From contig DIQZ01000097.1 of NCBI GenBank assembly GCA_002424305.1, forward strand, positions 1-27,590: a stretch of DNA of 27,590 nucleotides, written 5' to 3'. Below are positions 1-6,751 of the stretch, piece by piece. Position numbers and translations under genes: made by a program. The notes under the pieces were generated by a model that saw only the letters and a list, made by a program, of their open reading frames with translations, did no database searches and was not told the DNA's origin. This DNA is from Firmicutes bacterium UBA5449. GTDB lineage: Bacteria > Bacillota > SHA-98 > UBA4971. Within the stretch, counting starts at the first letter, position 1; every line of letters starts with the position of its first letter.

Positions 1-1
1 G

Positions 2-709
2 GGAGTCATTCCTCTATCCATGGGTGAAAACTGGACCTCCACTCATCTATGGGAAAGTGTTGCCCTTGCAGTGCTCGGTCCTGACAAATGGGAGCAGCTG
101 TGGGATGGAAAGCTTTCATGGAACAGTCCTGAGGTTATCAATGCATGGGAGATGTTCGGTGAAGTTCTAAAATACACAAACACCGATGCTCCGTCACTCT
201 CTTGGCAGCAAGCCACTGACATGGTGGTTAAGGGTCAGGCAGCTCTCAATATTATGGGCGACTGGGCTGCAGGGTATATGACCACTACACTTAAGCTGAA
301 ACCGGAGACCGGGTTTGGTTGGGCAGCATCACCCGGCACCAACGGAATATTCATGATGCTCTCCGACTCGTTCGGCCTGCCGGTGGGTTGCGCCAACAGG
401 GACAACGCTATAGCCTGGCTTAAGATGCTGGGCAGCCGTGACGGGCAGGATGCCTTTAATCCGCTTAAGGGCTCAATCAGCGCCAGGATAGACTCAGATC
501 TTTCGAAATACGATGCCTACCTGCAGAGTGCTGCCAACGATTGGAGATCTAATAAGATTGTTGGTTCTCTGGCACACGGCGTCGTGGCAAACGAGAGATT
601 CATGAACGATTTTGCGACAGTCATGGATATTTTCTTGCAGACAGGGAACGCACAGGCTGCTGTTAACGCTGCAGAGGCAGTAGCAATTCAAGCCGGAATC
701 AGGAACTAG
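2..709 (+). CDS. Sugar ABC transporter substrate-binding protein, C-terminal part (5' truncated by window)
   Basis: The reading frame is open from the first bases of the window, so the N-terminus and signal peptide lie outside; about 235 residues remain. The visible part has the C-terminal lobe pattern of CUT1-family sugar-binding proteins: MGDWAAGYM, then SFGLPVGC, then PLKGSISARIDSDLSKYD, then SLAHGVVAN. The PLKGS(I)xAR and AHG patterns resemble glucose/mannose-type binding proteins more than UgpB, but this is from memory, not a search. The protein would capture a sugar outside the cytoplasmic membrane and deliver it to the two permeases encoded just downstream. A 144-nt spacer with a strong hairpin separates it from the first permease. 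The ATG at 20 is internal and should not be taken as the start. Confidence 0.85.
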   Translation, partial: GVIPLSMGENWTSTHLWESVALAVLGPDKWEQLWDGKLSWNSPEVINAWEMFGEVLKYTNTDAPSLSWQQATDMVVKGQAALNIMGDWAAGYMTTTLKLKPETGFGWAASPGTNGIFMMLSDSFGLPVGCANRDNAIAWLKMLGSRDGQDAFNPLKGSISARIDSDLSKYDAYLQSAANDWRSNKIVGSLAHGVVANERFMNDFATVMDIFLQTGNAQAAVNAAEAVAIQAGIRN

Positions 710-745
710 GAAAGTAATTGTACACGGACTGCAATGACTGGATCG

Positions 746-769
746 GCCCGTCGCCTACAGGCGACGGGC
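746..769 (+). promoter_or_regulatory. Intercistronic hairpin between binding-protein and permease genes
   Basis: A perfect inverted repeat with 11-nt arms (GCCCGTCGCCT and AGGCGACGGGC) and a 2-nt centre lies in the spacer after the binding-protein stop codon. No T-run follows, so it is not a standard intrinsic terminator. In ABC sugar operons such as malE-malF, a stable hairpin here protects the upstream message and lets the binding protein be made in excess over the permeases. That role is inferred by analogy. Confidence 0.55.
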
Positions 770-853
770 GCGGCCCATGTTATGTCATAAACTCTTTGCA
801 ATCCCTGCAGCAAATGGCATAAGGGCTACACAGCCCTTACAGGAATAAGGACG

Positions 854-1975
854 GTGAGGGAAATGCAGTCACGACGTGACCGACTGGTAGCAAGTCTGAT
901 TATCTTGCCGTCTATCGTGTTACTGGGAATATTCGTATACGGATTCATTGCTCAGACGTTATGGGTATCGATGACAGACTGGGGTCAGGAAGCGGCGCTG
1001 GCGCTTGATCCCGAGATTCACTACATAGGGCTGAAGAATTATCGTGAGTTATTTACCGGCTTTCTTAACATGCGGTTTAGACAAGATCTTACAAATATGT
1101 TCTTCTTCACATTAGCATTTGTGGGTTTATCGTTACTTATTGGACTGTTTCTGGCCATGCTCATTGACCAGCTTAGCTGGGGGGAGGCTTTTTTCCGAAC
1201 TGTGTTCCTCTATCCTATGTCCCTTTCTCTGATTGTCACAGGCACCATATGGCGATGGTTGTTGCAGCCACGAGGTGGAATAAACGTGCTACCTACTTTG
1301 ATTGGGTTGCCTGCGGGCAAGTTCCTTTGGCTGTCCAGCCGTGATCAGGGCCTCATCTTTGATTGGTCCCATATCCCTTATTACGTCTGTATTACAGGCC
1401 TGGTTGTAATGGTGCTTATGTCATATGGGCATTGGCGACGTGGAGAAAGAAATCAACTGCGAATCAAGTCTGTTATCTCTGCTGTGCTTATTGCAGTACT
1501 GGCCAGCGGAGTTACGAAGAGAATCGGGTTGCTCGCCTATCCTGAGCAGCATGGCTTCAACAAGGCTATCTGGGGCGTGGTTATGGCGTCTGTGTGGCAA
1601 ATGTCAGGATATACAATGGCTTTATATCTTGCGGGTCTTCGGACTATACCGGATGAGCTTCGCGAGGCGGCTCGAGTGGACGGAGCAGGTAAGTTTCAGA
1701 TCTACAGATACGTAGACTTGCCTCTGCTGAAACCTGTCACTGTAAGCGCAATAGTCATACTCGGACACATAGCGTTAAAAATCTTTGACTTGATATTTGC
1801 CATGGCAGGTCCTGACCATGTTCCAACATCGGTGCCTGCGATAACCATGTTCCTAAAGACTTTTCGCGGAAACGAGCTGGCTGTAGGTTCTGCCATCGGT
1901 GTTATACTGCTCATTTTAGTCTCCCTACTCATTATCCCTTATCTGGTTACTTCATTTAGCACAGGGGAGCAGTGA
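854..1975 (+). CDS. Sugar ABC transporter permease, MalF-type (CUT1)
   Basis: This is an integral membrane subunit of about 373 residues, long for the family (usually about 290-320). The extra length sits between the fourth and fifth predicted helices, in a segment rich in W and hydrophobic residues around residues 160-235. Near residue 270 is the EAA loop that contacts the ATPase (IPDELREAARVDGAG, then LPLLKP). A GLKNYRELF motif near residue 60 is typical of MalF/UgpA-type permeases. The GTG start at 854 has an AGGA box 9 nt upstream; an ATG at 863 is the alternative. The gene lies 6 nt before the partner permease, so the two are probably co-translated. The substrate is a sugar or sugar derivative, not determined here. 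Confidence 0.9.
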   Translation: MREMQSRRDRLVASLIILPSIVLLGIFVYGFIAQTLWVSMTDWGQEAALALDPEIHYIGLKNYRELFTGFLNMRFRQDLTNMFFFTLAFVGLSLLIGLFLAMLIDQLSWGEAFFRTVFLYPMSLSLIVTGTIWRWLLQPRGGINVLPTLIGLPAGKFLWLSSRDQGLIFDWSHIPYYVCITGLVVMVLMSYGHWRRGERNQLRIKSVISAVLIAVLASGVTKRIGLLAYPEQHGFNKAIWGVVMASVWQMSGYTMALYLAGLRTIPDELREAARVDGAGKFQIYRYVDLPLLKPVTVSAIVILGHIALKIFDLIFAMAGPDHVPTSVPAITMFLKTFRGNELAVGSAIGVILLILVSLLIIPYLVTSFSTGEQ

Positions 1976-1981
1976 TCGAAG

Positions 1982-2803
1982 ATGAAGCCTAGAGGCGTAA
2001 CAAGAGTGTTGGTACAGGTTCTGGCGGTTCTTCTGGCAATTATTTATCTAATCCCTGTATATATGACAATAACTACGAGCCTGAAGTCACCTGAGGACAT
2101 AAACCTAATGACTGCCTGGAGATTGCCGTCCAAACTAAACTGGGAGAGTTACTCAATTGCATTCAAGCAGTTTGCCCCTCACCTTAAGAATAGCTTTGTA
2201 TTGGCCATTGTAGCTACACTGCTTTCAGCAATAATGGGTTCATTCAATGGGTATGTGTTATGTAAATACAACATCCCCGGAGGCAAGATAATCATGCCGT
2301 TGGTTGTGTTTGGCATGTTCATCCCCTATCAGAGTATCCTCGTGCCCCTGTTTCAGTTCATGCAGAAGACCAGATTATACGGGGGACTCCCCGGGCTGAT
2401 CCTTGTTCACGTAGTATACGGCTTACCCATAACGACCCTGCTCTTCAGGAGTTTCTACGAGGAGATCCCTGATGAACTTGTCGGAGCAGCCGGTATCGAC
2501 GGGGCTGACTTTTTTGGAATCTACAGGCATTTGATAATGCCTCTTTCCGGGCCTCCGTTCCTAGTGGTCTGTATCTGGCAATTCACTCAGATATGGAACG
2601 AGTTTCTTTTTGCAGTGACCCTGACGCGACCTGATGCACAGCCTATTACAGTGGCTCTGGCCAACCTAGCCGGAGGTCAGGCAGTCTCCTGGAACCTACC
2701 CATGGCAGGTTCAATTCTTGCAGCACTGCCTACAGTGCTTGTTTATGTTCTGCTGGGCAGGTATTTTGTCCGTGGCTTACTGGCAGGGGCATTGAAGGGA
2801 TAA
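1982..2803 (+). CDS. Sugar ABC transporter permease, MalG-type (CUT1)
   Basis: A 273-residue membrane protein of normal length for the MalG/UgpE family. The N-terminal helix (about residues 10-32) is followed by TSLKSPEDI and a WESY motif. The EAA loop near residues 160-185 reads IPDELVGAAGIDGADFF followed by IMPL, where the ATPase docks. The C-terminus ends GLLAGALKG, very common in this family. It begins 6 nt after the MalF-type permease stop and would form the heterodimeric channel with it. No ATP-binding subunit is encoded in the window, so the transporter probably uses an ATPase from elsewhere, as MsmK/MalK-sharing systems in Firmicutes do; that last point is inference. Confidence 0.93.
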   Translation: MKPRGVTRVLVQVLAVLLAIIYLIPVYMTITTSLKSPEDINLMTAWRLPSKLNWESYSIAFKQFAPHLKNSFVLAIVATLLSAIMGSFNGYVLCKYNIPGGKIIMPLVVFGMFIPYQSILVPLFQFMQKTRLYGGLPGLILVHVVYGLPITTLLFRSFYEEIPDELVGAAGIDGADFFGIYRHLIMPLSGPPFLVVCIWQFTQIWNEFLFAVTLTRPDAQPITVALANLAGGQAVSWNLPMAGSILAALPTVLVYVLLGRYFVRGLLAGALKG

Positions 2804-2826
2804 GTGAGATTGGAAGGGGTGGTAGT

Positions 2827-3567
2827 GTGCGTAGAAAGGAGAAGCCTTTGGTTATTGCCCATCGCGGTGCATCATCTGAAGCACCGGAAAATACTCTTGC
2901 AGCGTTCAAACAAGGTCTGGAAATAGGCGCTGATGGGTTCGAATTCGATGTACATATGTCAAAAGACGGAGAACTCGTAGTAATCCATGATGAGACTGTG
3001 GATAGGACTACGAACGGTTCCGGATGGATAAAGGACATGACTCTAAGCGAACTCAAGGCTCTTGATGCCGGTTCTTGGTTTGACTGCAGCTTCAATAAGG
3101 AGAAGATTCCTACACTGAAGCAAGTCCTGGAGCTTATTTCAGACAAGAGTGAATTGATAAATATAGAACTGAAGAGTGGTTTAGTTATTTATCCTGACAT
3201 TGAACATAAGGTCATCGGAACGCTAAGAGAATTCAATGTTATGGACAAGACAATCATATCTTCATTCAATCACTATTCCCTCAGAACAGTAAAGGAAGTT
3301 GAATCGCAAGTAAAGACAGGCATTCTGTACATGGAAGGATTAGTGGGGCCGTGGATATACGCAAGGCGTGTGCCTGCAGATGCGTTGCATCCGGCGTCTT
3401 ACTTAGCGGTGCCTGAAATTGTCCGTAGCGCGCAAGATGCGGGGTTATCTGTCAATGTATGGACTGTTGACACGGCTGATGACATGATGAGAATGGTTTC
3501 CTCAGGTGTGGATGCTGTAATCACGAATTATCCCAGAGAAATGCTTAGTCTCCTAAGGGAGGAATGA
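2827..3567 (+). CDS. Glycerophosphodiester phosphodiesterase (GDPD family)
   Basis: A cytoplasmic enzyme of 246 residues with no signal peptide, resembling UgpQ rather than periplasmic GlpQ. It would hydrolyse glycerophosphodiesters to sn-glycerol 3-phosphate and an alcohol. The catalytic and metal-binding residues are visible: H12 in IAHRGASSEAPENT, E39 and D41 in GFEFDVH, H54 in VIHDE, then NIELKSG near residue 155 and the closing VNVWTVDTADDM and VDAVITNYP motifs. The GTG start at 2827 is preceded by GGAAGGGG. It lies 23 nt after the permease gene and 4 nt before the MFS gene, so it is within the operon. Its presence raises the possibility that the ABC transporter imports a glycerophosphodiester or glycoside-like compound, although the binding protein looks more like a sugar type. 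Confidence 0.93.
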   Translation: MRRKEKPLVIAHRGASSEAPENTLAAFKQGLEIGADGFEFDVHMSKDGELVVIHDETVDRTTNGSGWIKDMTLSELKALDAGSWFDCSFNKEKIPTLKQVLELISDKSELINIELKSGLVIYPDIEHKVIGTLREFNVMDKTIISSFNHYSLRTVKEVESQVKTGILYMEGLVGPWIYARRVPADALHPASYLAVPEIVRSAQDAGLSVNVWTVDTADDMMRMVSSGVDAVITNYPREMLSLLREE

Positions 3568-3571
3568 TCAC

Positions 3572-4813
3572 GTGAATAACGGGGTGAAGTTAGATTACAG
3601 GAAGACGTTTGTGCTTGGTCTTGGCTTTCTCGGCATTAGCCTGAGTTGGTCCATTTACAATTCGTATGTGCCTATATTCCTTGCAGACCTCCTTAAGGAT
3701 ACTGCTTACCGCACGACCCTTGTAGGTTTTATTATGACTTTGGATAATATAGCAGCCATTACTCTTCAACCGTATTTCGGCGCGAAGAGTGATACGACTT
3801 GGACGCGCTTTGGACGGAGAATGCCTTACCTCCTTATAGGGGTGCCAATAGCGGCAGTTGCTTTTGCGCTGATTCCGTATGCGAGATTCTCACTGGTTTC
3901 CATAATAATTGTTGTCGGTATCATGAATGTGGCAATGACGGTTTTTCGAGCTCCTACCGTTGCACTTATGCCTGACATCACCCTTTCTAGTTTGAGAAGC
4001 AAGGCAAACGGAATAATCAATTTCATGGGTGGCCTGGGGGCTCTTTTGGCCTTCTTCGTGTTTTCCAGTCTTTACCGGGCAGATCCTGCGTTCCCGTTTC
4101 TTGTTACAGCCGCACTAATGATACTTATTGTCGTTATCCTTTTCTTTACTATCCGAGAATCACAGAAGATAGAAAGCAGTGAAGACAAGAGCGTAGGTAT
4201 TGTTCAAGCAATGATTGAGGTATGGACGGACCAAGACAAGAGTGCAAGAAACATGCTTCTTGCCATATTCTTTTGGTTTGTGGGTTGGAGCGGGATTGAG
4301 GCGCTTTTTACCTTATACGGGGTTGAAGTCTGGGGGATGACGCCTGATCAGGCAGCGTTTTCTTTAGGATTCTTCTCACTGTCATTCCTTGTTTTTGCTA
4401 TTCCCAGTGGATTCATTGCAACTGCTATCGGTCGGAAAAAGACTATTCTCGCGGGAGTTGCATGTCTTGGTCTTGTTATTGCAGCTCTTCGCTTTGCTAA
4501 TCCCGGTATTACTCTACAGGCGCTTCTTCTCATAGGCGGCCTCTTCTGGGCTCTCGTAAATATTAATTCGTATCCTATGGTGGTTGACATGACAAGCGGT
4601 GTCAGAACCGGTGCGTACACAGGTCTTTATTACTTTTTTTCATCCCTTGCGGCCATTGTAGCACCACCGCTTTTTGGACGCTTTATGGATGCCTTTGGTT
4701 ATCAGGCTCTCTTTCCATGTGCATGCGTCAGCATAATTGTGGCGTTCTTGTTTATGATGAATGTCAATAGGGGGGAAGTGTCGACAATATCACGTAGCAT
4801 ACATGTGACTTGA
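3572..4813 (+). CDS. MFS transporter, SLC45/glycoside symporter-like
   Basis: A 413-residue inner-membrane protein with about 12 hydrophobic segments. After the first helices, the sequence PYFGAKSD followed by RFGRRMPYLLIG matches the loop 2-3 signature of sucrose/maltose-type (SLC45-like) MFS carriers. A charged central loop (around residues 195-225, IRESQKIESSEDKS) separates the two six-helix halves, and GRKKT marks the second-half loop. The GTG start at 3572 uses an AAGGGAGG box at 3555-3562 lying inside the end of the phosphodiesterase gene, which implies translational coupling. Within the operon it gives a second import or export route beside the ABC system. The substrate is unknown; a disaccharide or sugar released by the pathway is a reasonable guess. 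Confidence 0.88.
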   Translation: MNNGVKLDYRKTFVLGLGFLGISLSWSIYNSYVPIFLADLLKDTAYRTTLVGFIMTLDNIAAITLQPYFGAKSDTTWTRFGRRMPYLLIGVPIAAVAFALIPYARFSLVSIIIVVGIMNVAMTVFRAPTVALMPDITLSSLRSKANGIINFMGGLGALLAFFVFSSLYRADPAFPFLVTAALMILIVVILFFTIRESQKIESSEDKSVGIVQAMIEVWTDQDKSARNMLLAIFFWFVGWSGIEALFTLYGVEVWGMTPDQAAFSLGFFSLSFLVFAIPSGFIATAIGRKKTILAGVACLGLVIAALRFANPGITLQALLLIGGLFWALVNINSYPMVVDMTSGVRTGAYTGLYYFFSSLAAIVAPPLFGRFMDAFGYQALFPCACVSIIVAFLFMMNVNRGEVSTISRSIHVT

Positions 4814-4861
4814 GTTATTGAGTTTTCCGCGGAGCCTGCAATACGGTGCGGTTGAGCTGCC

Positions 4862-4890
4862 TTTACATAGCGATTTGACCATGTTATACT
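4862..4890 (+). promoter_or_regulatory. Sigma-70-type promoter for tRNA-Thr
   Basis: TTTACA at 4862-4867 and TATACT at 4885-4890 are separated by exactly 17 nt. Both hexamers match consensus at five of six positions. Transcription would start near 4897, about 37 nt before the tRNA 5' end. No other gene starts nearby. Confidence 0.75.
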
Positions 4891-4933
4891 GGCCTTGTCA
4901 ATTATTATCCGGAACCGTGAATTAGATTCTTCC

Positions 4934-5008
4934 GCCGGCGTAGCTCAATGGTAGAGCGGCGCACTCGTAATGCGCAGGTTGTGGGTTCGATTCCCACCGC
5001 CGGCTCCA
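4934..5008 (+). tRNA. tRNA-Thr (anticodon CGT)
   Basis: A full cloverleaf can be drawn by eye. The acceptor stem GCCGGCG (4934-4940) pairs with CGCCGGC (4998-5004). The D stem GCTC/GAGC, anticodon stem GCGCA/TGCGC and T stem GTGGG/CCCAC (loop TTCGATT) are all perfect. The seven-base anticodon loop CTCGTAA places CGT at 4966-4968, which reads the ACG threonine codon. The 3' CCA is encoded at 5006-5008. A short T-run follows at 5011-5015 and may help end transcription. The gene stands alone between the MFS gene and the c-di-GMP unit. Confidence 0.97.
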
Positions 5009-5126
5009 GCTTTTTGTAACTCCGCACACTAGACACTAGGTGCTTTTCGACCCGAAATTAGATCTGTGTGAGCAAATTTCCCAATATTAGTCGATCTAGG
5101 CAGGAAAAGCTGAAGATATGGCGAAA

Positions 5127-5153
5127 TTAACATTTAGCAATATTTGCTATCAT
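5127..5153 (+). promoter_or_regulatory. Candidate promoter for the riboswitch transcript
   Basis: TTAACA at 5127-5132 is followed after a short 15-nt spacer by TATCAT at 5148-5153, with TG one base before it (extended -10: TGcTATCAT). Transcription would start near 5160, just before the aptamer. The position is ideal and the extended -10 is good, but the spacer is short, so this is tentative. Confidence 0.4.
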
Positions 5154-5178
5154 GACAGAAAACTGAATGAACCCTTAT

Positions 5179-5264
5179 CCGATAAGGGCAAAACTTCCGA
5201 AAGGAAGCGGCGCAAAGCCGTGGGTCTAAGGGTGTAATGCACCTATGATTGCCAGGTTGCCGGT
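5179..5264 (+). promoter_or_regulatory. Cyclic di-GMP class I (GEMM) riboswitch aptamer
   Basis: The conserved blocks of the GEMM-I aptamer occur in order and spacing: GGGCAAA (5186-5192), a P2 hairpin CTTCC-GAAA-GGAAG with the GNRA tetraloop (5194-5207), GCGGCGCAAAGCC (5207-5219), GGTCTAAGG (5223-5231), a variable P3 tip, then CTATGATTGCC and AGGTTGCCGG at the 3' side. GNRA loop, GCAAAGCC core and CTAA receptor are the diagnostic features of this family, which binds c-di-GMP at the three-helix junction. The aptamer is about 130 nt upstream of the next start codon. The downstream operon encodes a c-di-GMP phosphodiesterase candidate, which fits feedback control. I see no U-tract terminator, so the switch may act on translation or through the downstream hairpin. 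Confidence 0.9.
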
Positions 5265-5307
5265 GGGTTTAGACGTCGATTGAGACTCCTAGTTTCATTC
5301 GTTGTGT

Positions 5308-5342
5308 CAATCACCTGCTTGCAATCGGGCGGCAGGTGATTG
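5308..5342 (+). promoter_or_regulatory. Leader hairpin, possible riboswitch expression platform
   Basis: CAATCACCTGC (5308-5318) and GCAGGTGATTG (5332-5342) form a perfect 11-bp stem with a 13-nt loop. It lies between the aptamer and the ribosome binding site of the small exported protein. No T-run follows, so it is not a classical terminator. Its 5' arm contains CACCT, which has limited complementarity to the AGGT of the ribosome binding site (5377-5386). Its role is not established. Confidence 0.4.
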
Positions 5343-5394
5343 CGCCTAAGAGGGCCGAGAAAATACGACGTGTGTAAAGGGGAGGTAAGACGTC

Positions 5395-5763
5395 ATGAGA
5401 AAGCCCCGGAAAATTACTGGTTTAATTATTGTGTTGCTGATGGTGTTGTTTGCAGGTGTTGTCTGCTGCGAAGCCAAGGAAGGGCCTCCATCAGGTGAGG
5501 CTGCACTTGAGCTAATGTATAGGAAAGTAGATATTGGAAACCGCCAAATTGAAGAGGCGGTAGAGCAAGCTCAGAAGAGAGCAGAGGACCCCGACCAGGT
5601 TGACAGGGCAATTGAATGGCTCCTCAGCTATGTTGAGAGAATTGCTGATGACACTATAGAATTTGCAGCAAAGCGTAAAATAACGGTAGAATGTAAGAAA
5701 GAGCCCAGAATCATCGGTGGCGTAGAAGTTCTGATTGATCCCATGAAAGTCGCAGGCTACTAG
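5395..5763 (+). CDS. Small exported protein of unknown function, riboswitch-controlled
   Basis: A 122-residue protein I do not recognise. Residues 1-28 form a basic-then-hydrophobic signal sequence (RKPRK, then a helix ending GVVCCEA); the CC does not form a good lipobox, so signal peptidase I cleavage after CEA is more likely. The mature part is charged and mainly helical (IEEAVEQAQKRAED, AIEWLLSYVERI), and it ends in a hydrophobic, probably beta segment with GGVEVLIDP and a terminal aromatic. The ATG at 5395 has a strong AAAGGGGAGGT box at 5377-5386. It is the first gene after the c-di-GMP riboswitch and lies 45 nt before the cupin/HD-GYP gene. A role outside the cytoplasmic membrane in the same c-di-GMP response is inferred from context only. 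Confidence 0.8.
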   Translation: MRKPRKITGLIIVLLMVLFAGVVCCEAKEGPPSGEAALELMYRKVDIGNRQIEEAVEQAQKRAEDPDQVDRAIEWLLSYVERIADDTIEFAAKRKITVECKKEPRIIGGVEVLIDPMKVAGY

Positions 5764-5808
5764 GGCTTATACTGCGTTCAAGCTGGGTACATGTGGTAGG
5801 GAGGTTAC

Positions 5809-6744
5809 ATGAAGGGGGTCCACATAGGTCGAGAGTCGGATTTCATTAAGCAAGTAAGAAAGAGATCGACGGAAATCAGACTCCTGGCAAAAGCAAATGG
5901 GATTGAGGTGATGAAGCAATACATCGCCCCAAACTCTCACATAACTCTGACATGCGAGCCTGATTGGAACGGCTTTGAGTTCTACTTCATTCTTGACGGG
6001 GCATTGGTTTGCAAAGACGAAAAAGGGAGGGCGACACGCCTTGAGTCAGGGGATTATATCGCTGTTACACACCTTATGAAGGATGTGTACTTTCGAACTG
6101 AAACAGGTGTGACGCTCCTCTACATGTCCTCAGAACCGGTGTTTCATGCTTTGAGCGCCGAGATCCAAGGTCTCGTCGCTCTTGCTAAGAAAGTAGAAAG
6201 AAAAGACAGCCATACGCAAGAGCATTGCGAACGGATCCAGAGCCTATCCATGTTAGTGGGGGAGAAGATGAAACTGCCTCCGGCCAGGCTCGAACTGCTG
6301 ATATATGCTGCGTTTTTGCATGATATAGGGAAGATAGGGATACCTGATGACATACTGAATAAGAAGGGGCCTTTAACTCCCGAGGAATGGCAAGAGATAG
6401 TCAAACATCCTACAGCAGGCAGAGCCATCATTGAGAAGACATTTTTGCGGGATGCCGGTCCAATTATTGAGCAACATCATGAACGGTATGATGGAACCGG
6501 TTATCCTCATGGTCTAAAGGGAGATGAGATCTTAGTCGAAGCTCGAATTATCGCTGTGGTGGATGCCTTTGATGCAATGATCTCTGATAGACCCTATCGT
6601 GTTGCCATGACAAACGAGGAAGCTATAGCTGAACTAAAGCGTTGCGCCGGCAGTCAATTTGATTCCGGAGTGGTTGACGTGTTTAATGATGTAATTAGCA
6701 CATATCCACCAGGTGTTAGTTTCAGCGAGTACAAGTGCTTCTAG
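5809..6744 (+). CDS. Cupin / HD-GYP protein, probable c-di-GMP phosphodiesterase
   Basis: 311 residues in two parts. Residues about 30-110 look like a cupin-type beta-barrel sensor (GFEFYFILDGALVCKDE, LESGDYIAV). Residues about 125-300 are an HD-GYP domain: H135/H139 (SHTQEHCERI), HD at 171-172 (FLHDIGKIGIPDDIL), H200 (KHPTAG), H223-H224 (EQHHERYDGTGYPHG), GYP at 231-233, and D252 (VVDAFDAM). All residues normally binding the metals and c-di-GMP appear present, so catalytic activity (c-di-GMP to pGpG or GMP) is expected. No membrane segment is seen. The ATG at 5809 follows a GGGAGG box. It sits in the c-di-GMP riboswitch operon and ends 7 nt from the end of the opposite-strand threonine-synthase-like gene. 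The ligand of the cupin is unknown. Confidence 0.92.
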   Translation: MKGVHIGRESDFIKQVRKRSTEIRLLAKANGIEVMKQYIAPNSHITLTCEPDWNGFEFYFILDGALVCKDEKGRATRLESGDYIAVTHLMKDVYFRTETGVTLLYMSSEPVFHALSAEIQGLVALAKKVERKDSHTQEHCERIQSLSMLVGEKMKLPPARLELLIYAAFLHDIGKIGIPDDILNKKGPLTPEEWQEIVKHPTAGRAIIEKTFLRDAGPIIEQHHERYDGTGYPHGLKGDEILVEARIIAVVDAFDAMISDRPYRVAMTNEEAIAELKRCAGSQFDSGVVDVFNDVISTYPPGVSFSEYKCF

Positions 6745-6751
6745 AGTTGAT

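Noticed and set aside
5158..5185. GAAA-N16-TCCGATAA resembles a sigma-28 promoter at the riboswitch.
   Set aside because: It would start transcription within the aptamer and remove its 5' part; CCGATAA is better explained by the leader hairpin and aptamer.
5308..5342. Riboswitch hairpin as an intrinsic terminator.
   Set aside because: The stem is strong but no T-run follows.
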